Shown: positions 47,844 to 57,008 of the stretch, piece after piece
How the letters are laid out: each line of letters begins with the position of its first letter
Position numbering within the stretch: position 1 is the first letter of the stretch
NCBI RefSeq assembly: GCF_000559025.1
Contig: NZ_JAAN01000021.1
Coordinates: forward strand, 1 to 64,000
DNA length: 64,000 bases
From: Luteimonas huabeiensis HB2
GTDB lineage: Bacteria; Pseudomonadota; Gammaproteobacteria; Xanthomonadales; Xanthomonadaceae
Reading direction: 5' to 3'
Made by a program: the position numbers and the translations under genes
Notes under the pieces: generated by a model
Databases searched by the model: none
What the model was told of the DNA's origin: nothing
What the model saw: only the letters and a program-made list of their open reading frames with translations

Positions 47844-48256
47844 GCCGGCGCGCCCGCGGCGCGGCCGCCGCGCTGGTCGGGCGCGATCGCGTTCCAGGCC
47901 TGCGAGATCTCGCCCAAGAGCGCCAGCGATTCGCCCAGCGCTTCGCCGTCGTTGTGCAGGTTGGCCTCGGTCAGGCGGCGCACCACGTAGTCGTACAGCG
48001 CCGACAGGTTGGCGGCGATCTCGCCGCCGGCTTCGTGGTCGAGCGAGCCGTCGAGATGGCCGACGATCGCGCAGGCCTCGCCGATGGCCTTGCCCTTGCG
48101 GGCGTGGTCGCCGCGGGCGAGGCAGGCTTCGGCCAGGCGGATGCGCTCGCAGGCGCCGCCCAGCAGCAGGGCGACCAGGCGGTGCGGATCGGCGTCCATC
48201 ACCGCGCCGTCGAGCTGGGTCTGGCGGTACTGCTGGGCGTAGGCACGGGGCATCAT
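47840..48256 (-). CDS. fliS: Flagellin export chaperone FliS
   Basis: A 138-residue helical chaperone that keeps flagellin unfolded. N-terminal YAQQYRQTQLDGAVMDADPH and the LVALLLGGACERIRLA helix match the family, as do LYDYVVRRLTEANLHND near the middle. The start is one of two adjacent ATGs at 48256/48253. Follows fliD by 17 bases. Confidence 0.93.
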   Translation of the reverse strand: MMPRAYAQQYRQTQLDGAVMDADPHRLVALLLGGACERIRLAEACLARGDHARKGKAIGEACAIVGHLDGSLDHEAGGEIAANLSALYDYVVRRLTEANLHNDGEALGESLALLGEISQAWNAIAPDQRGGRAAGAPA

Positions 48257-48273
48257 GGGGCGGCTCCTGGCGG

Positions 48274-49656
48274 TCAGCCCGTCTGCGCGGCCAGCGCCGC
48301 GAGCTGTTGCGAGAGGTAGTTGCTGGTGGTGGTCATCCGCGCCATCAGCGAGTCCAGCGCGACGAATTGCGCGCGGTAGCGTTCGGCCACGCTCTGCATG
48401 CGGGTGTCGAGGGCTTCGCGCTGGCGGGCCACGGCCTCGATCTGGTCGTTGAGACCCTGGTTGCGCAGGGTGAACGCGCCGTCGGTGCCGATGTAGCCTT
48501 TCACCGCCTCGTTGAGCGTGGCCGCCACGCCGTCCGGGCCGGTGAAGGCGGCGGCGATCTGGCCGGCGTTGGCGGCCATCGCGGCGTCGAACTTGGCGGC
48601 GTCGAGCACCAGGCTGCCGTCGGCGCTGGGATAGCCCTGCGTCTGCAGGCCCAGGGTCTTGGCGTCCAGGCCCTGCGCGGCCAGCCCGCTCAGCAGCTCG
48701 CCCATCACGTTGCGCAGTTGGGAGGCGGCGCCGCGCATCTGCGCGTCGCCGGTCAGCGCCGACGGGGTCTGCGTCTCGGCGTTGTAGGCGGTCGCGGTGG
48801 AGATCGCCTTCAGTGCCGCGTTGTAGGCCTTGACGAAGGATTCCACCGCCGCCCGGCTGCCGGCCGGGTCGGTGGCGACCTCGACGGTGCTGGTGCCGGG
48901 CTGCTTGAGCTTCAGCGACAGGCCGGGCACCGCGTCGGTCACGGTGTTGCTGGCCGAGGTGGTCAGCAGGCCGTCGATCACGATCCGGGCGTCGGCCGCG
49001 GGCGACTGCTCCTGCAGGCCGTCGACGAGCCACTGCAGGTCGGCGCCGCCCTCGACCAGCTGCAGGCCGAGGGCGTACTCGGTGCCGGTCTTGGTAGCGC
49101 CCAGGCTGAGGTGATGGCCGGCGTCGGAGGTCAGCAGCGCGGCTTGCACGCCGTAGCGGCCGGCAGCATCGGTGATCGCGCTGCGCACGTCGGCGAGGGT
49201 GGCATCGGCGGCGATCTCGACGTCCACGCTTTCCTCGCCGATGGTCAGCCGCAGCGTGCCGGCGCCGAAGCGGGTGTCCGGGGCCACGCCGGCGCCCTGC
49301 AGCTTGTGCGCGGTGGCCAGCTGCAGCACCTCCACCGTGTAGCGGCCCACCGGGGTATTGCGGCCGGCGCTGGCGCCGAGCACGTCGTCGGCGCCGGCGG
49401 CGCTGCCCGGGGAACTGGAGGTGGCGGTGCGCGCGCCGAGCGCGTCGGCCTTCTGCAGCGCATCGAGCGCCGATTTCAGGCTGGAGAACGCGGCGCCGAC
49501 GCTGGCCAGGCCCGAGAGCTTGAACTTGGCCGCCGATTCCAGCTTGTTCAGCCGCGACTCCTGCGGCGCGCGCTCGGCCGCCACCAGCTGGTTGACCATG
49601 GTGCTGATGTCTAGCCCGGAGCCGACGCCGCCGTAGCCGAAGGAATAGTCCGCCAT
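48274..49656 (-). CDS. fliD: Flagellar filament cap protein FliD
   Basis: A 460-residue cap protein (HAP2). The N-terminal domain has GVGSGLDISTMVNQLVAAER and the C-terminal D0/D1 coiled region ends TSNYLSQQLAALAAQTG. The ATG at 49656 starts the conserved MADYSFG region; an in-frame ATG four codons upstream is possible. Two candidate promoters (FliA and RpoN type) lie upstream. Confidence 0.93.
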   Translation of the reverse strand: MADYSFGYGGVGSGLDISTMVNQLVAAERAPQESRLNKLESAAKFKLSGLASVGAAFSSLKSALDALQKADALGARTATSSSPGSAAGADDVLGASAGRNTPVGRYTVEVLQLATAHKLQGAGVAPDTRFGAGTLRLTIGEESVDVEIAADATLADVRSAITDAAGRYGVQAALLTSDAGHHLSLGATKTGTEYALGLQLVEGGADLQWLVDGLQEQSPAADARIVIDGLLTTSASNTVTDAVPGLSLKLKQPGTSTVEVATDPAGSRAAVESFVKAYNAALKAISTATAYNAETQTPSALTGDAQMRGAASQLRNVMGELLSGLAAQGLDAKTLGLQTQGYPSADGSLVLDAAKFDAAMAANAGQIAAAFTGPDGVAATLNEAVKGYIGTDGAFTLRNQGLNDQIEAVARQREALDTRMQSVAERYRAQFVALDSLMARMTTTSNYLSQQLAALAAQTG

Positions 49657-49719
49657 GCCTGTCTCCATGCCCCGGGGCCGGCCGGAGCGCTTCGCGCCGC
49701 GCAGCGGCGGCCACTGCAG

Positions 49720-49746
49720 ATAGCGGCGTCTCGCCGCGGTTCTTGA
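49720..49746 (-). promoter_or_regulatory. Possible FliA promoter of fliD
   Basis: TCAA (49746-49743), 15-base spacer, GCCGCTAT (49727-49720) on the minus strand. It is the same -10 variant as the STAS-cheY-cheA promoter. Confidence 0.55.
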
Positions 49747-49751
49747 GGCAT

Positions 49752-49766
49752 GCAAGCGGCATGCCG
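49752..49766 (-). promoter_or_regulatory. RpoN (sigma-54) promoter of fliD-fliS
   Basis: CGGCATG-CCGC-TTGC on the minus strand with correct spacing; predicted start 49740. It sits just upstream of the FliA-like site, so the two could give tandem control. The leader (84 nt) is longer than for the other RpoN promoters. Confidence 0.65.
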
Positions 49767-49877
49767 GCGATACGGCGGCGCGCGCTCGCGCCGGGCGCCG
49801 CGGTTTTGCGCGGACGACGGCAAGCCACGGCCGGCATCGCGCCTCGCTGGCCGGGAACCCGCCGCGCGCGCAAAGCG

Positions 49878-49901
49878 AAACCCCCGACCGAAGCCGGGGG
49901 T
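49878..49901 (-). terminator. Terminator of fliC
   Basis: On the minus strand AACCCCCG pairs with CGGGGGTT around an 8-base loop containing CTTCG, followed by TCG and a further short T run. It begins about 40 bases after the flagellin stop. The remaining 49767-49877 shows nothing else. Confidence 0.75.
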
Positions 49902-49939
49902 TCGCGTGGTCGCGTGCGCCCGCGGGCGCGGCGAAGGGA

Positions 49940-51109
49940 TCAGCGCAGCAGGCTCAGCACGTTCTGCGGGATCTGGTTGGCCTGCGCCAGCATCGCGGTG
50001 CCGGCCTGCTGCAGGATCTGCGTGCGCGACAGCTCCGCGGTCTCCTTGGCGAAGTCGGTGTCCATGATGCGGCTGCGCGAGGCCGACAGGTTCTCCGAGC
50101 TGGTCTGCAGGTTGGCGACCACCGAGCTGAAGCGGTTCTGCACCGCGCCCAGGTCGGCGCGCGCCGAGTTGACCGCGCCCAGGGCGGCGTCCATGGCCAG
50201 GATCATGCGGTCGGCGGCCTCGGTGGTGAGCACGGTCTCAGCGGCGAAGCCGGTGACCGCCTCGCCGGGCGTGGTCTCGGCGCTGACCAGGGCGGCGGCG
50301 ACGGCGGCGCCGTCGGCGATCTCGATGTCGGCGTTGGAGACGATGGTCAGGGTGCCGTCGGCGGTGGAGGCGCTGACGCCCTGGACGCCGGCGAAGGCGC
50401 TCTGGATCTGCGCCAGGCGGGCTTCACGCGCCGCGTCCGCGGTCGCGGCGTCCGCGACCGCGGCCAGCGTCAGCTCGGTGCCGTTGACGGTGATGGTGGC
50501 TTCCGCGTAGCCGAAGCCCGCGTCGACGTCGCCGGTCGGCGCCGCGAGGTCGGCGGCGGTCAGCGCGATCCGGGCGGGCTCGGTCGGCGCGGTCCATTGG
50601 CCGAGATTGGCGGTGTTGGCGTTGGTGATGCCATCGACGGTGATCGTCTGGCCCTGGTTGGCGCCGACCTGGAACACCGCGCCGGAGAAGCTGCCGTCGA
50701 GCAGGTTGGTGCCGTTGAACTGGGTCTGCTCGGCGACGCGCTGGATCTCGGCCTTGAGCTGCTCGACCTCGGCGTTGAGCGCCTGGCGGTCGGAGGCGGA
50801 GTTGGTGGCGTTGCGCGACTGCACCGCCAGTTCGCGGATGCGCTGCAGGTTGTTGCCGATCTCGCCCAGCGCGCCCTCGGCGGTCTGCGCCAGCGAGATG
50901 CCGTCGTTGGCGTTGCGCGCGGCCTGGTTCATGCCGCGGATCTGGGTGCTGAAGCGCTCGGAGATCGCCAGGCCGGCGGCATCGTCCTTGGCGCTGTTGA
51001 TGCGCAGGCCCGAGGACAGGCGCTGGATCGTGGTGGACAGGCTGGCGCTGTTGGTGGCCAGGTTGCGCTGCGCGTTCAGCGCGATGGTGTTGGTGTTGAT
51101 GACGGACAT
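49940..51109 (-). CDS. fliC: Flagellin FliC
   Basis: A 389-residue filament subunit. The D0/D1 N-terminal domain has SVINTNTIALNAQRNLATNS, LSSGLRINSAKDDAAGLAIS and NDGISLAQTAEGAL. A variable outer domain occupies about residues 170-280. The C-terminal helices end ILQQAGTAMLAQANQIPQNV-LSLLR. AAGGAGA lies upstream of the ATG at 51109. A clear FliA promoter and a terminator frame it as a single-gene unit. No other flagellin gene lies in the window. Confidence 0.97.
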   Translation of the reverse strand: MSVINTNTIALNAQRNLATNSASLSTTIQRLSSGLRINSAKDDAAGLAISERFSTQIRGMNQAARNANDGISLAQTAEGALGEIGNNLQRIRELAVQSRNATNSASDRQALNAEVEQLKAEIQRVAEQTQFNGTNLLDGSFSGAVFQVGANQGQTITVDGITNANTANLGQWTAPTEPARIALTAADLAAPTGDVDAGFGYAEATITVNGTELTLAAVADAATADAAREARLAQIQSAFAGVQGVSASTADGTLTIVSNADIEIADGAAVAAALVSAETTPGEAVTGFAAETVLTTEAADRMILAMDAALGAVNSARADLGAVQNRFSSVVANLQTSSENLSASRSRIMDTDFAKETAELSRTQILQQAGTAMLAQANQIPQNVLSLLR

Positions 51110-51212
51110 GACGCGGGTCTCCTTGGGTGGGAATCCGGCACGGGTACAGGGCCTGGCCGGGGGGCTCCGCAGGGGGATGCCGTGGATGCGGCCCTGTCCT
51201 CTGCTGTAGGGG

Positions 51213-51239
51213 TTAACGGCGCCCGGGGACCGACCTTTA
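51213..51239 (-). promoter_or_regulatory. FliA (sigma-28) promoter of fliC
   Basis: TAAA (51239-51236), 15-base spacer, GCCGTTAA (51220-51213) on the minus strand: one mismatch to GCCGATAA. The leader is about 95 nt. Confidence 0.9.
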
Positions 51240-51372
51240 GCGGGGATGGCGCGCGCGTCAGGCGTGGCCGCGACCGGCCGCCGTGCCGGCCGCCAGGGCG
51301 AATCAAGTCGCCCCGTGGCGCGGAGGCGACGTCGTCTTCCGCAGGTTCTTCCGCGAGCGGAACCGTGTCGTT

Positions 51373-51570
51373 CCTTCTCTCGCAAGCGGGTGCATCTCGT
51401 CCCTTCTCCCGCAAGCGGGGCCATGTCGTCCCTTCTCCCGCAAGCGGGGGCATGTTGCTCCTTCTCCCGCAAGCGTTGCGGGGGAAGGGAAAACAAGATG
51501 CTCCCCCGCTCGCGGGGGAAGGAAAAAACACGATGCCCCCCCGCTTGCGGGGCAAGGGAAAAACAGGATG
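51373..51570. repeat. Palindromic repeat array between flgL and fliC
   Basis: Four tandem units with CTTCTCCCGCAAGCGGG begin at 51373, 51402, 51431 and 51460 (29-bp period). Three inverted units follow with GCGGGGGAAGG or GCGGGGCAAGG at about 51478, 51512 and 51547 (34-35 bp period). This is the same family as 1-165 and part of 22031-22304. Nothing else is seen in 51240-51609. Confidence 0.8.
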
Positions 51571-51609
51571 CGCGTAGGCCCGCTCGCGGCGGGCGCGCGG
51601 GGCTGTCGG

Positions 51610-52812
51610 TCAGCGGATCAGCTTGAACAGCGACAGCTGCTGCATCTGCATGAAGCTCAGCTGCGCGGCTTCGAGCGCGGTCTTTTCCAGGGTGAAACGC
51701 GAATAGGCTTCGACCATGTCGAGATCGCGCATGCCCGACAGCGTGCTTTCCAGGGTCAGCGTCTGCGCGTCGCGCAGGGCGTCGGTGGTGTCGATCAGCG
51801 CCAGCTGCGCGCCGCCGCTGGCGCGCGCGTCGATGAAGTGGCCCTGCGCGGTGCCGATGTCGCGCAATGCGGTCTGCAGCGCGTTCTGCTGCGCGGCGCG
51901 CTCGGCGTCGCTGGTCGGTTGGCTTTCGAGGGCCGCGATCAGGCCGTCGAGGGTGGCGAACACGTCGCGGGTGCCGGCCGGGCCGATCGAGAACGCGTCG
52001 CCCTCCGCCGGCTCGCCCTGCACGACCAGTTGCAGCCCGGCGAACGCGATCGTTTCGCCGGCGACGTACTCGCCGCTGGCCACGGTCTGGCCGGCGGCGT
52101 CCTCGACGCGGTAGGCGGCGTCGGCCTCGAACACCACGCGATAGCGGCCGCCGTCCCAGGCGGAGGCGTCGGCCAGTTGCGAGCGGGCCAGCACGCCGGT
52201 GCCGGCGTTGCCGGCCTCGGCGGCGGCGTCGATGCGGCCGTCGCCGGTGCGCACGCGCAGGAACACCTCGCTGCCGGGCAGGGCGTCGGCGACGAACATC
52301 TGCGGGCCGATCTCCACCCGGCGCTGGGTCTGGTCGCCGTTGTAGACCACGCCGCCGGCGGCCGCGGCGAAGGGCGCGCGGTCGTCGGCGGTGCCGCCGA
52401 ACAGGTAGCGGCCGCTGCCGTCGCTGCCGTTGGCCAGGTCGAGCAGGGCGTCGCGCAGGCTCGCGATCTCCGCGGCGATGGTCTTGCGGTCTGCCGCGGA
52501 GGCGCCGGCGCTGTTGGCCTGCACGGTCAGTTCGGAGACCCGCGCCAGTACCTTGCCGGCCTGCTCCAGCGCGTTCTCCTGCAGGCCGAGCCGGTTGAGC
52601 ACGGTGTCGGCGTTGGCGCCGAAGCGCTCCAGCTCGGCCAGCGCGCGGTCCAGGCCGACCGCGGCGCCGGCGGCCACCGGATCGTCCTTGGCGGTGAGCA
52701 GCTTCTGCCCGGTCGCCAGCTGCTGCTGAAGATGCGCCAGCCGCGCCTGCTTGGCCTGCAGGCTGGCGATCGACTGGCTGTAGAGCATGCTGGTGGAAAT
52801 GCGCTCGCTCAT
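51610..52812 (-). CDS. flgL: Hook-filament junction protein FlgL
   Basis: A 400-residue HAP3. The N-terminal flagellin-like helix (RISTSMLYSQSIASLQAKQA, LATGQKLLTAKDDPVAAG) and the C-terminal helix ending AAQLSFMQMQQLSLFKLIR are both present. Its start overlaps the flgK stop. Transcribed after flgG-K. Confidence 0.95.
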   Translation of the reverse strand: MSERISTSMLYSQSIASLQAKQARLAHLQQQLATGQKLLTAKDDPVAAGAAVGLDRALAELERFGANADTVLNRLGLQENALEQAGKVLARVSELTVQANSAGASAADRKTIAAEIASLRDALLDLANGSDGSGRYLFGGTADDRAPFAAAAGGVVYNGDQTQRRVEIGPQMFVADALPGSEVFLRVRTGDGRIDAAAEAGNAGTGVLARSQLADASAWDGGRYRVVFEADAAYRVEDAAGQTVASGEYVAGETIAFAGLQLVVQGEPAEGDAFSIGPAGTRDVFATLDGLIAALESQPTSDAERAAQQNALQTALRDIGTAQGHFIDARASGGAQLALIDTTDALRDAQTLTLESTLSGMRDLDMVEAYSRFTLEKTALEAAQLSFMQMQQLSLFKLIR

Positions 52813-54686
52813 CGGCGCACGGCTCCGAGGACGGTCTGGAACAGGGTGTCGGCGGTGGAGATGATCTGCGCCGCGGCCTGGTAGGCCTGCTGCAGGCGGA
52901 GCATGTTGGCCGCCTCCTCGTCGAGGTTGACGCCGGAGACCGAGTCGCGCGCGGACTGCGCCTGGGCGTGCAGCGCGGCCTGCGCCTCGGCGGCGTAGCC
53001 GGCATGGCGCGCGGCGGAGCCGACGCGGGTGGTCAGGCCGGAGATCGCGCCGTTGAGGCTGAGGTGGCCGCCGTCGAGCACGCGCGCATCGTCGATCCCG
53101 GCGAGCAGCGCGGCGTTGCCGTTGTCGCTGGAGCCCGCGCCGGTGGGCCGGATCTCGAAGCGGTCGCCGGCCGCCGGAACGCCGTCGAGCACGAACGACC
53201 AGCCGTTGGCGGCGATGACCTCGCCCGGGGCGTAGGGGTAGGGGCCTTCGCCGTCGATGGTGTAGTGGTCGGCGTCGATGAACTCGATCGTCGCCGGCGT
53301 GCGCAGCGCGGGATGCGAGGCGTCGATCGCGCGCACGGCACCGGCGATGCCGGTGCCGAGGTTGTCGAGCGCGGCCTGCGCGCGGACCGGGGCGGCCGCG
53401 GCGATGCGCGCCGGGTCCGAGATCGCCACCGCCAGCCCGCCGGCGGCCTGCGCGGTCGGCTGCAGCAGGAAGCGATCGCCCTCGGCGGGCGCGCCCGACA
53501 CCACCAGTTCGACGCCGCCCACGCGCAACGGATCCGCGGCGGTGCCGCTGCCGGTCAGCGGCACGGGCTCGCCGGTGTCCGCGCGTGCGGCGGTCCAGGC
53601 GCCGTCGCGCCACTGCAGCAGCAGGTCGCGGCCGTCGAGCGCGCCGGGGTCGCCGATCGTCGCGCCGAGCGCGGCGTCGCCGGCGTTGCCGGCGTGGGCG
53701 GCCACGTGCGGGGCCGGGATGGAGAAGAAGGCGCCACCCGGCTGGCCGTACTGGTCCACGCCGGCGGCGTGCCCGGCGTTGAAGCGGCTGGCCAGCCCCA
53801 CCGCGATGCGGCCCAGCTCGGCCTGGGTGGGGTCGAGCACCTGGCTGCGGAACTCCAGCAGGCCGCCCAGGCGGCCGCCGATCGCGCGCTCGTCCAGGCG
53901 CACGCTCTGGCCCTGCGATTCCAGCGCCAGCTGCACGCGGCCCGGGCGGTAGGGATCGGCCACGGTGCCCAGGCGGGACGGTTGGGTGCCGACCACCAGC
54001 GCCTGGCCGCCGGCGGTGAACACGTTGACCGCGCCGCCGTCCTGCGGGTGCGCGCTGCCGCCGGTGTAGCCGACCAGTTCGGCGATCAGGCGCTCGCGGC
54101 GGTCGAGCAGGTCCGGCGCGGCGTCGGCGGCGCTGCCGATGCGGCCGTTGAGCCGCGCGATTTCCTCGGCCAGGCGGTTGATCTCCTCCGCGCCGGCCGC
54201 GAGCCCGGCGTCCACCTCGGCCGACATCGCATCGAACTGGCCCTGCAACTGCTGGAAGCGGGTCGCCAGCGCGTTGGCCTGGCCGAGCACGTTCTGGCGT
54301 TCGGCCGGCGCCGCGGCGTTGGCCGACAGCGCGCTGACCGCGTCGAAGAAGCCCGACCACAGGCCGGCCACGCCGGTGGCGCCGTCGGACATCAGCTTGT
54401 CGACGCGGTTGGACAGGCTGGACAACTGCTGCAGGCGCGCGAGCTCGCCGCCGCTGTCGATCAGGCGCGCGTTCGCCAGCTCGTCGACCACGCGGTGGAT
54501 GCCGCCGACGCGGGTGCCGCCGCCGATGTAGCCCACGCCCACGTAGGCGGGATTGCGGGTCTCCATCTCGACGCGCTGACGGCTGTAGCCGGCGGTCTCG
54601 ATGTTGGCCACGTTGTGGCTGACCGTGGACAGGGCGCGCTGGAAGGCGAGCAGGGCGCTGGTGCCGGTGGACAGGGCGTCGGGCAT
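52809..54686 (-). CDS. flgK: Hook-filament junction protein FlgK
   Basis: A 625-residue HAP1. N-terminal rod/hook motif SHNVANIETAGYSRQRVEME and C-terminal SGVNLDEEAANMLRLQQAYQ match the family. The middle is variable. Starts 8 bases after flgJ. Confidence 0.95.
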   Translation of the reverse strand: MPDALSTGTSALLAFQRALSTVSHNVANIETAGYSRQRVEMETRNPAYVGVGYIGGGTRVGGIHRVVDELANARLIDSGGELARLQQLSSLSNRVDKLMSDGATGVAGLWSGFFDAVSALSANAAAPAERQNVLGQANALATRFQQLQGQFDAMSAEVDAGLAAGAEEINRLAEEIARLNGRIGSAADAAPDLLDRRERLIAELVGYTGGSAHPQDGGAVNVFTAGGQALVVGTQPSRLGTVADPYRPGRVQLALESQGQSVRLDERAIGGRLGGLLEFRSQVLDPTQAELGRIAVGLASRFNAGHAAGVDQYGQPGGAFFSIPAPHVAAHAGNAGDAALGATIGDPGALDGRDLLLQWRDGAWTAARADTGEPVPLTGSGTAADPLRVGGVELVVSGAPAEGDRFLLQPTAQAAGGLAVAISDPARIAAAAPVRAQAALDNLGTGIAGAVRAIDASHPALRTPATIEFIDADHYTIDGEGPYPYAPGEVIAANGWSFVLDGVPAAGDRFEIRPTGAGSSDNGNAALLAGIDDARVLDGGHLSLNGAISGLTTRVGSAARHAGYAAEAQAALHAQAQSARDSVSGVNLDEEAANMLRLQQAYQAAAQIISTADTLFQTVLGAVRR

Positions 54687-54694
54687 GGCGGTCT

Positions 54695-55810
54695 CTAGCG
54701 GGTGAGGGCGCGGGCGGCGGCGCCGGCGGTGCGGACCGCGTCGCGTGCGATGTGGACGGCGTCGCCCGCGCCGGCGGCCACGCGGTCGATCGCCGACAGC
54801 GCGCGCGCGAGCGTCGGGCCCTGGGCGATCGCGCTGATCTTGTCGGCGTAGCGCGGATCGGTGGCGTAGCCGGCGCGCTGCAGCGCGCCGGCGAAGCGGC
54901 GCACGTCGCCGCCGGATTCCAGCGCCTGGCGGTAGCGCGGGTTCTGCTTCAGCAGCCGCACGTAGTCGGCGAAGCTTTCGGCCGGCGAGGCGTAGGCGCG
55001 GAACTCGGCGCGCTCGCTGCGGCGCGCGCCGTCGACGTACTCGTGGGTGGTGGCGGTGGCGCGCTCGCCCTGCCAGCCGGCGGCCTTGATCCCGAACAGG
55101 TTGTGCGCGCTGTCGCCGTCGCCGCGCTGGATGCTGCGCCGGCCCCAGCCGGTCTCCAGCGCGGCTTGCGCGACCAGCGCCCGCGCGTCCACGCCCAGCT
55201 CGCGGGCGGCGGCCTGGGCGTGCGACCAGATCGAGGCGACGAAGCGCTCCGGCGAACGCGGGGCGAAGCCCTCGGCGGCGGCGCGGGCGGCCGATTCCAG
55301 CGCCGCCGGCACCGCGGCGACCGCGTCCGCGGCGGCCTCGACCGCCGGCTGCGCGCGCGCGAGCAGGCGATCGACCAGCCCGTCGAGCGGCGAGCGCGCC
55401 GGCTCGGCGGGCGCGTCGTCGGCCCTTGGCGGGCGGCCGGCGATCAGGTCGAGCAGGCGCGCCCCCTCCGCGGGCGCGGCCGCCGGCGCCGGATCGCCGG
55501 GCGCGCCGGCGCCCAGCGCGGTGTCGAGCGGCGGCGGCGCCTGCGTCGCGCCGCCGAGCTGGCGGGCGATCGTCGCCGCCAGGCCCAGCCCGCGGCCCTC
55601 GGTCAGCGACTTCGCCAGGCGCTGGTCGTAGAGGTCGCGGTAGAGGGTGTTCTCGCCGGGGAACAGCGCATCGCCGAAGCTGGCGTCGCGCATGCTCTTG
55701 ACCAGCATCCGCGCGAACACGCCCTCGAACTCGCGCGCGGCCGCGTCGATCCGCGCCGCGTCCGGGCGCGGCGCGCTCTCCAGCCCGATCGGCGCGGCGG
55801 CGATGCGCAT
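54695..55810 (-). CDS. flgJ: Rod assembly protein and peptidoglycan hydrolase FlgJ
   Basis: A 371-residue two-domain protein. The N-terminal rod-capping domain has AAREFEGVFARMLVKSMRDA and LFPGENTLYRDLYDQRLAK. A Pro/Ala linker follows. The C-terminal glucosaminidase domain has the catalytic Glu in LVAQAALETGWGRRSI and NLFGIKAAGWQGE. It opens the wall for the rod. The start shares a base with the flgI stop. Confidence 0.94.
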   Translation of the reverse strand: MRIAAAPIGLESAPRPDAARIDAAAREFEGVFARMLVKSMRDASFGDALFPGENTLYRDLYDQRLAKSLTEGRGLGLAATIARQLGGATQAPPPLDTALGAGAPGDPAPAAAPAEGARLLDLIAGRPPRADDAPAEPARSPLDGLVDRLLARAQPAVEAAADAVAAVPAALESAARAAAEGFAPRSPERFVASIWSHAQAAARELGVDARALVAQAALETGWGRRSIQRGDGDSAHNLFGIKAAGWQGERATATTHEYVDGARRSERAEFRAYASPAESFADYVRLLKQNPRYRQALESGGDVRRFAGALQRAGYATDPRYADKISAIAQGPTLARALSAIDRVAAGAGDAVHIARDAVRTAGAAARALTR

Positions 55811-56994
55811 CAGATCACCTCCAGCTCCGCGCGCAGCGCGCCGGCCTGCTTGAGCGCTTCCAGGATCGCGATCAGGTCGCCCGGCGCGGCCCCGACCGCA
55901 TTGACCGCGCGCACGATCTCGTCCAGCGAGGTGCCGCCGGCGAAGCGGAACATGCGGCTGCCGTCCTGGTCGATGGCCACGTCCGAGCGCGGCGCGACCA
56001 CGGTGGCGCCGCGGCCGAAGGGCGCGGGCTGGCTGACGTCCATGCTCTCGGTGATGGTCACGCTGAGCGAGCCGTGGGCGATCGCCGCCGGCAGCACCTT
56101 GACCTGCGCGCCCATGACCACGGTGCCGGTGCGCGAGTTGACGATGACCTTGGCCGGCGCCGCGCCCGGGGTCAGCTCGACGTTCTCGAGCTGGGCCAGG
56201 AAGCCGATCCGCGCGGCCGGGTCGTAGGGCGCGCGCACGGCCACGGTGACGCCGTCCACGGCGCGCGCGGTGCCGGCGCCGAAGCGGGCGTCGAGCGCGG
56301 CGACCATGCGCGAGACGGTGGTGAAGTCGGCGCGGTTGAGGTTGAGCGTCAGCTCGCCGTCGCCGCCGAAGCCGCCGCCGACCTCGCGCTCGACGGTCGC
56401 GCCGTTGGGAATGCGGCCGACGCTGGGCACGTTGACCGAGACCCGCGAGCCGTCGCGGCCCTGCGCGCCGAAGCCGCCGACCACCAGGCTGCCCTGGGCG
56501 ATCGCGTAGACCTGGCCGTCGGCGCCCTTGAGCGGCGCCATCAGCAGGGTGCCGCCGCGCAGCGACACCGCGTTGGCGATCGAGGACACGGTGACGTCGA
56601 TGGTCTGCCCAGGTTTCGCGAACGGCGGCAGCTCGGCGTGGATGGCCACCGCGGCCACGTTCTTGAGCTGCGGGTTGACGTTCGGCGGCACCGTCACGCC
56701 GAGCTCGTTGAGCATGTTGCGCAGGCTCTGCACGGTGAACGGCGACTGGCTGGTGCGGTCGCCGCTGCCGTCCAGGCCGACCACCAGCCCGTAGCCGACC
56801 AGCGCGTTGCCGCGCACGCCGCCGACGCTGGCCAGATCCTTGATCCGCTCCTGGGCTTGGAGGGGGAGGGCGAGCAGGAAGAGCAGGGGCCAGAGGCCGG
56901 AGGCCAGGGGCCAGGGGAAGCGGGGCTTGCGGCGGACCTCGTCTTTTCCCTGGCCCCTGGCCCCGGGTCCCCGGTCCCTCATCGCGATCTTCAT
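55810..56994 (-). CDS. flgI: Flagellar P-ring protein FlgI, with repeat-derived N-terminus
   Basis: A 394-residue P-ring subunit; the mature part from [20 protein letters not shown] is fully conserved. Its N-terminal about 48 residues are unusual. They are encoded by heptad element R5 and read [11 protein letters not shown], then an Arg/Lys stretch, then [20 protein letters not shown]. The last part works as the hydrophobic core, with cleavage probably at LQA-QE. The n-region is longer than usual for FlgI. AGGGACG lies upstream of the ATG at 56994; an ATG at 56982 is also possible. Confidence 0.92.
   Translation of the reverse strand: MKIAMRDRGPGARGQGKDEVRRKPRFPWPLASGLWPLLFLLALPLQAQERIKDLASVGGVRGNALVGYGLVVGLDGSGDRTSQSPFTVQSLRNMLNELGVTVPPNVNPQLKNVAAVAIHAELPPFAKPGQTIDVTVSSIANAVSLRGGTLLMAPLKGADGQVYAIAQGSLVVGGFGAQGRDGSRVSVNVPSVGRIPNGATVEREVGGGFGGDGELTLNLNRADFTTVSRMVAALDARFGAGTARAVDGVTVAVRAPYDPAARIGFLAQLENVELTPGAAPAKVIVNSRTGTVVMGAQVKVLPAAIAHGSLSVTITESMDVSQPAPFGRGATVVAPRSDVAIDQDGSRMFRFAGGTSLDEIVRAVNAVGAAPGDLIAILEALKQAGALRAELEVI
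56874..56980. repeat. Heptad inverted-repeat element R5 inside the flgI 5' end
   Basis: On the plus strand GGGGCCAGAGGCCGGAGGCC-type heptads (from about 56885) and the inverted TGGCCCCTGGCCCC set (to about 56965) flank a core with GGGGAAGC and CTTTTCCC. The whole element stays open in the flgI frame. Confidence 0.8.
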
Positions 56995-57008
56995 GACGTC
57001 CCTGCCCC

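Noticed and set aside
51373..51570. Regular 29-bp repeats resembling a CRISPR array
   Set aside because: The whole period is repeat sequence, with no variable spacers; units are palindromic, change orientation midway, and no cas genes are nearby.
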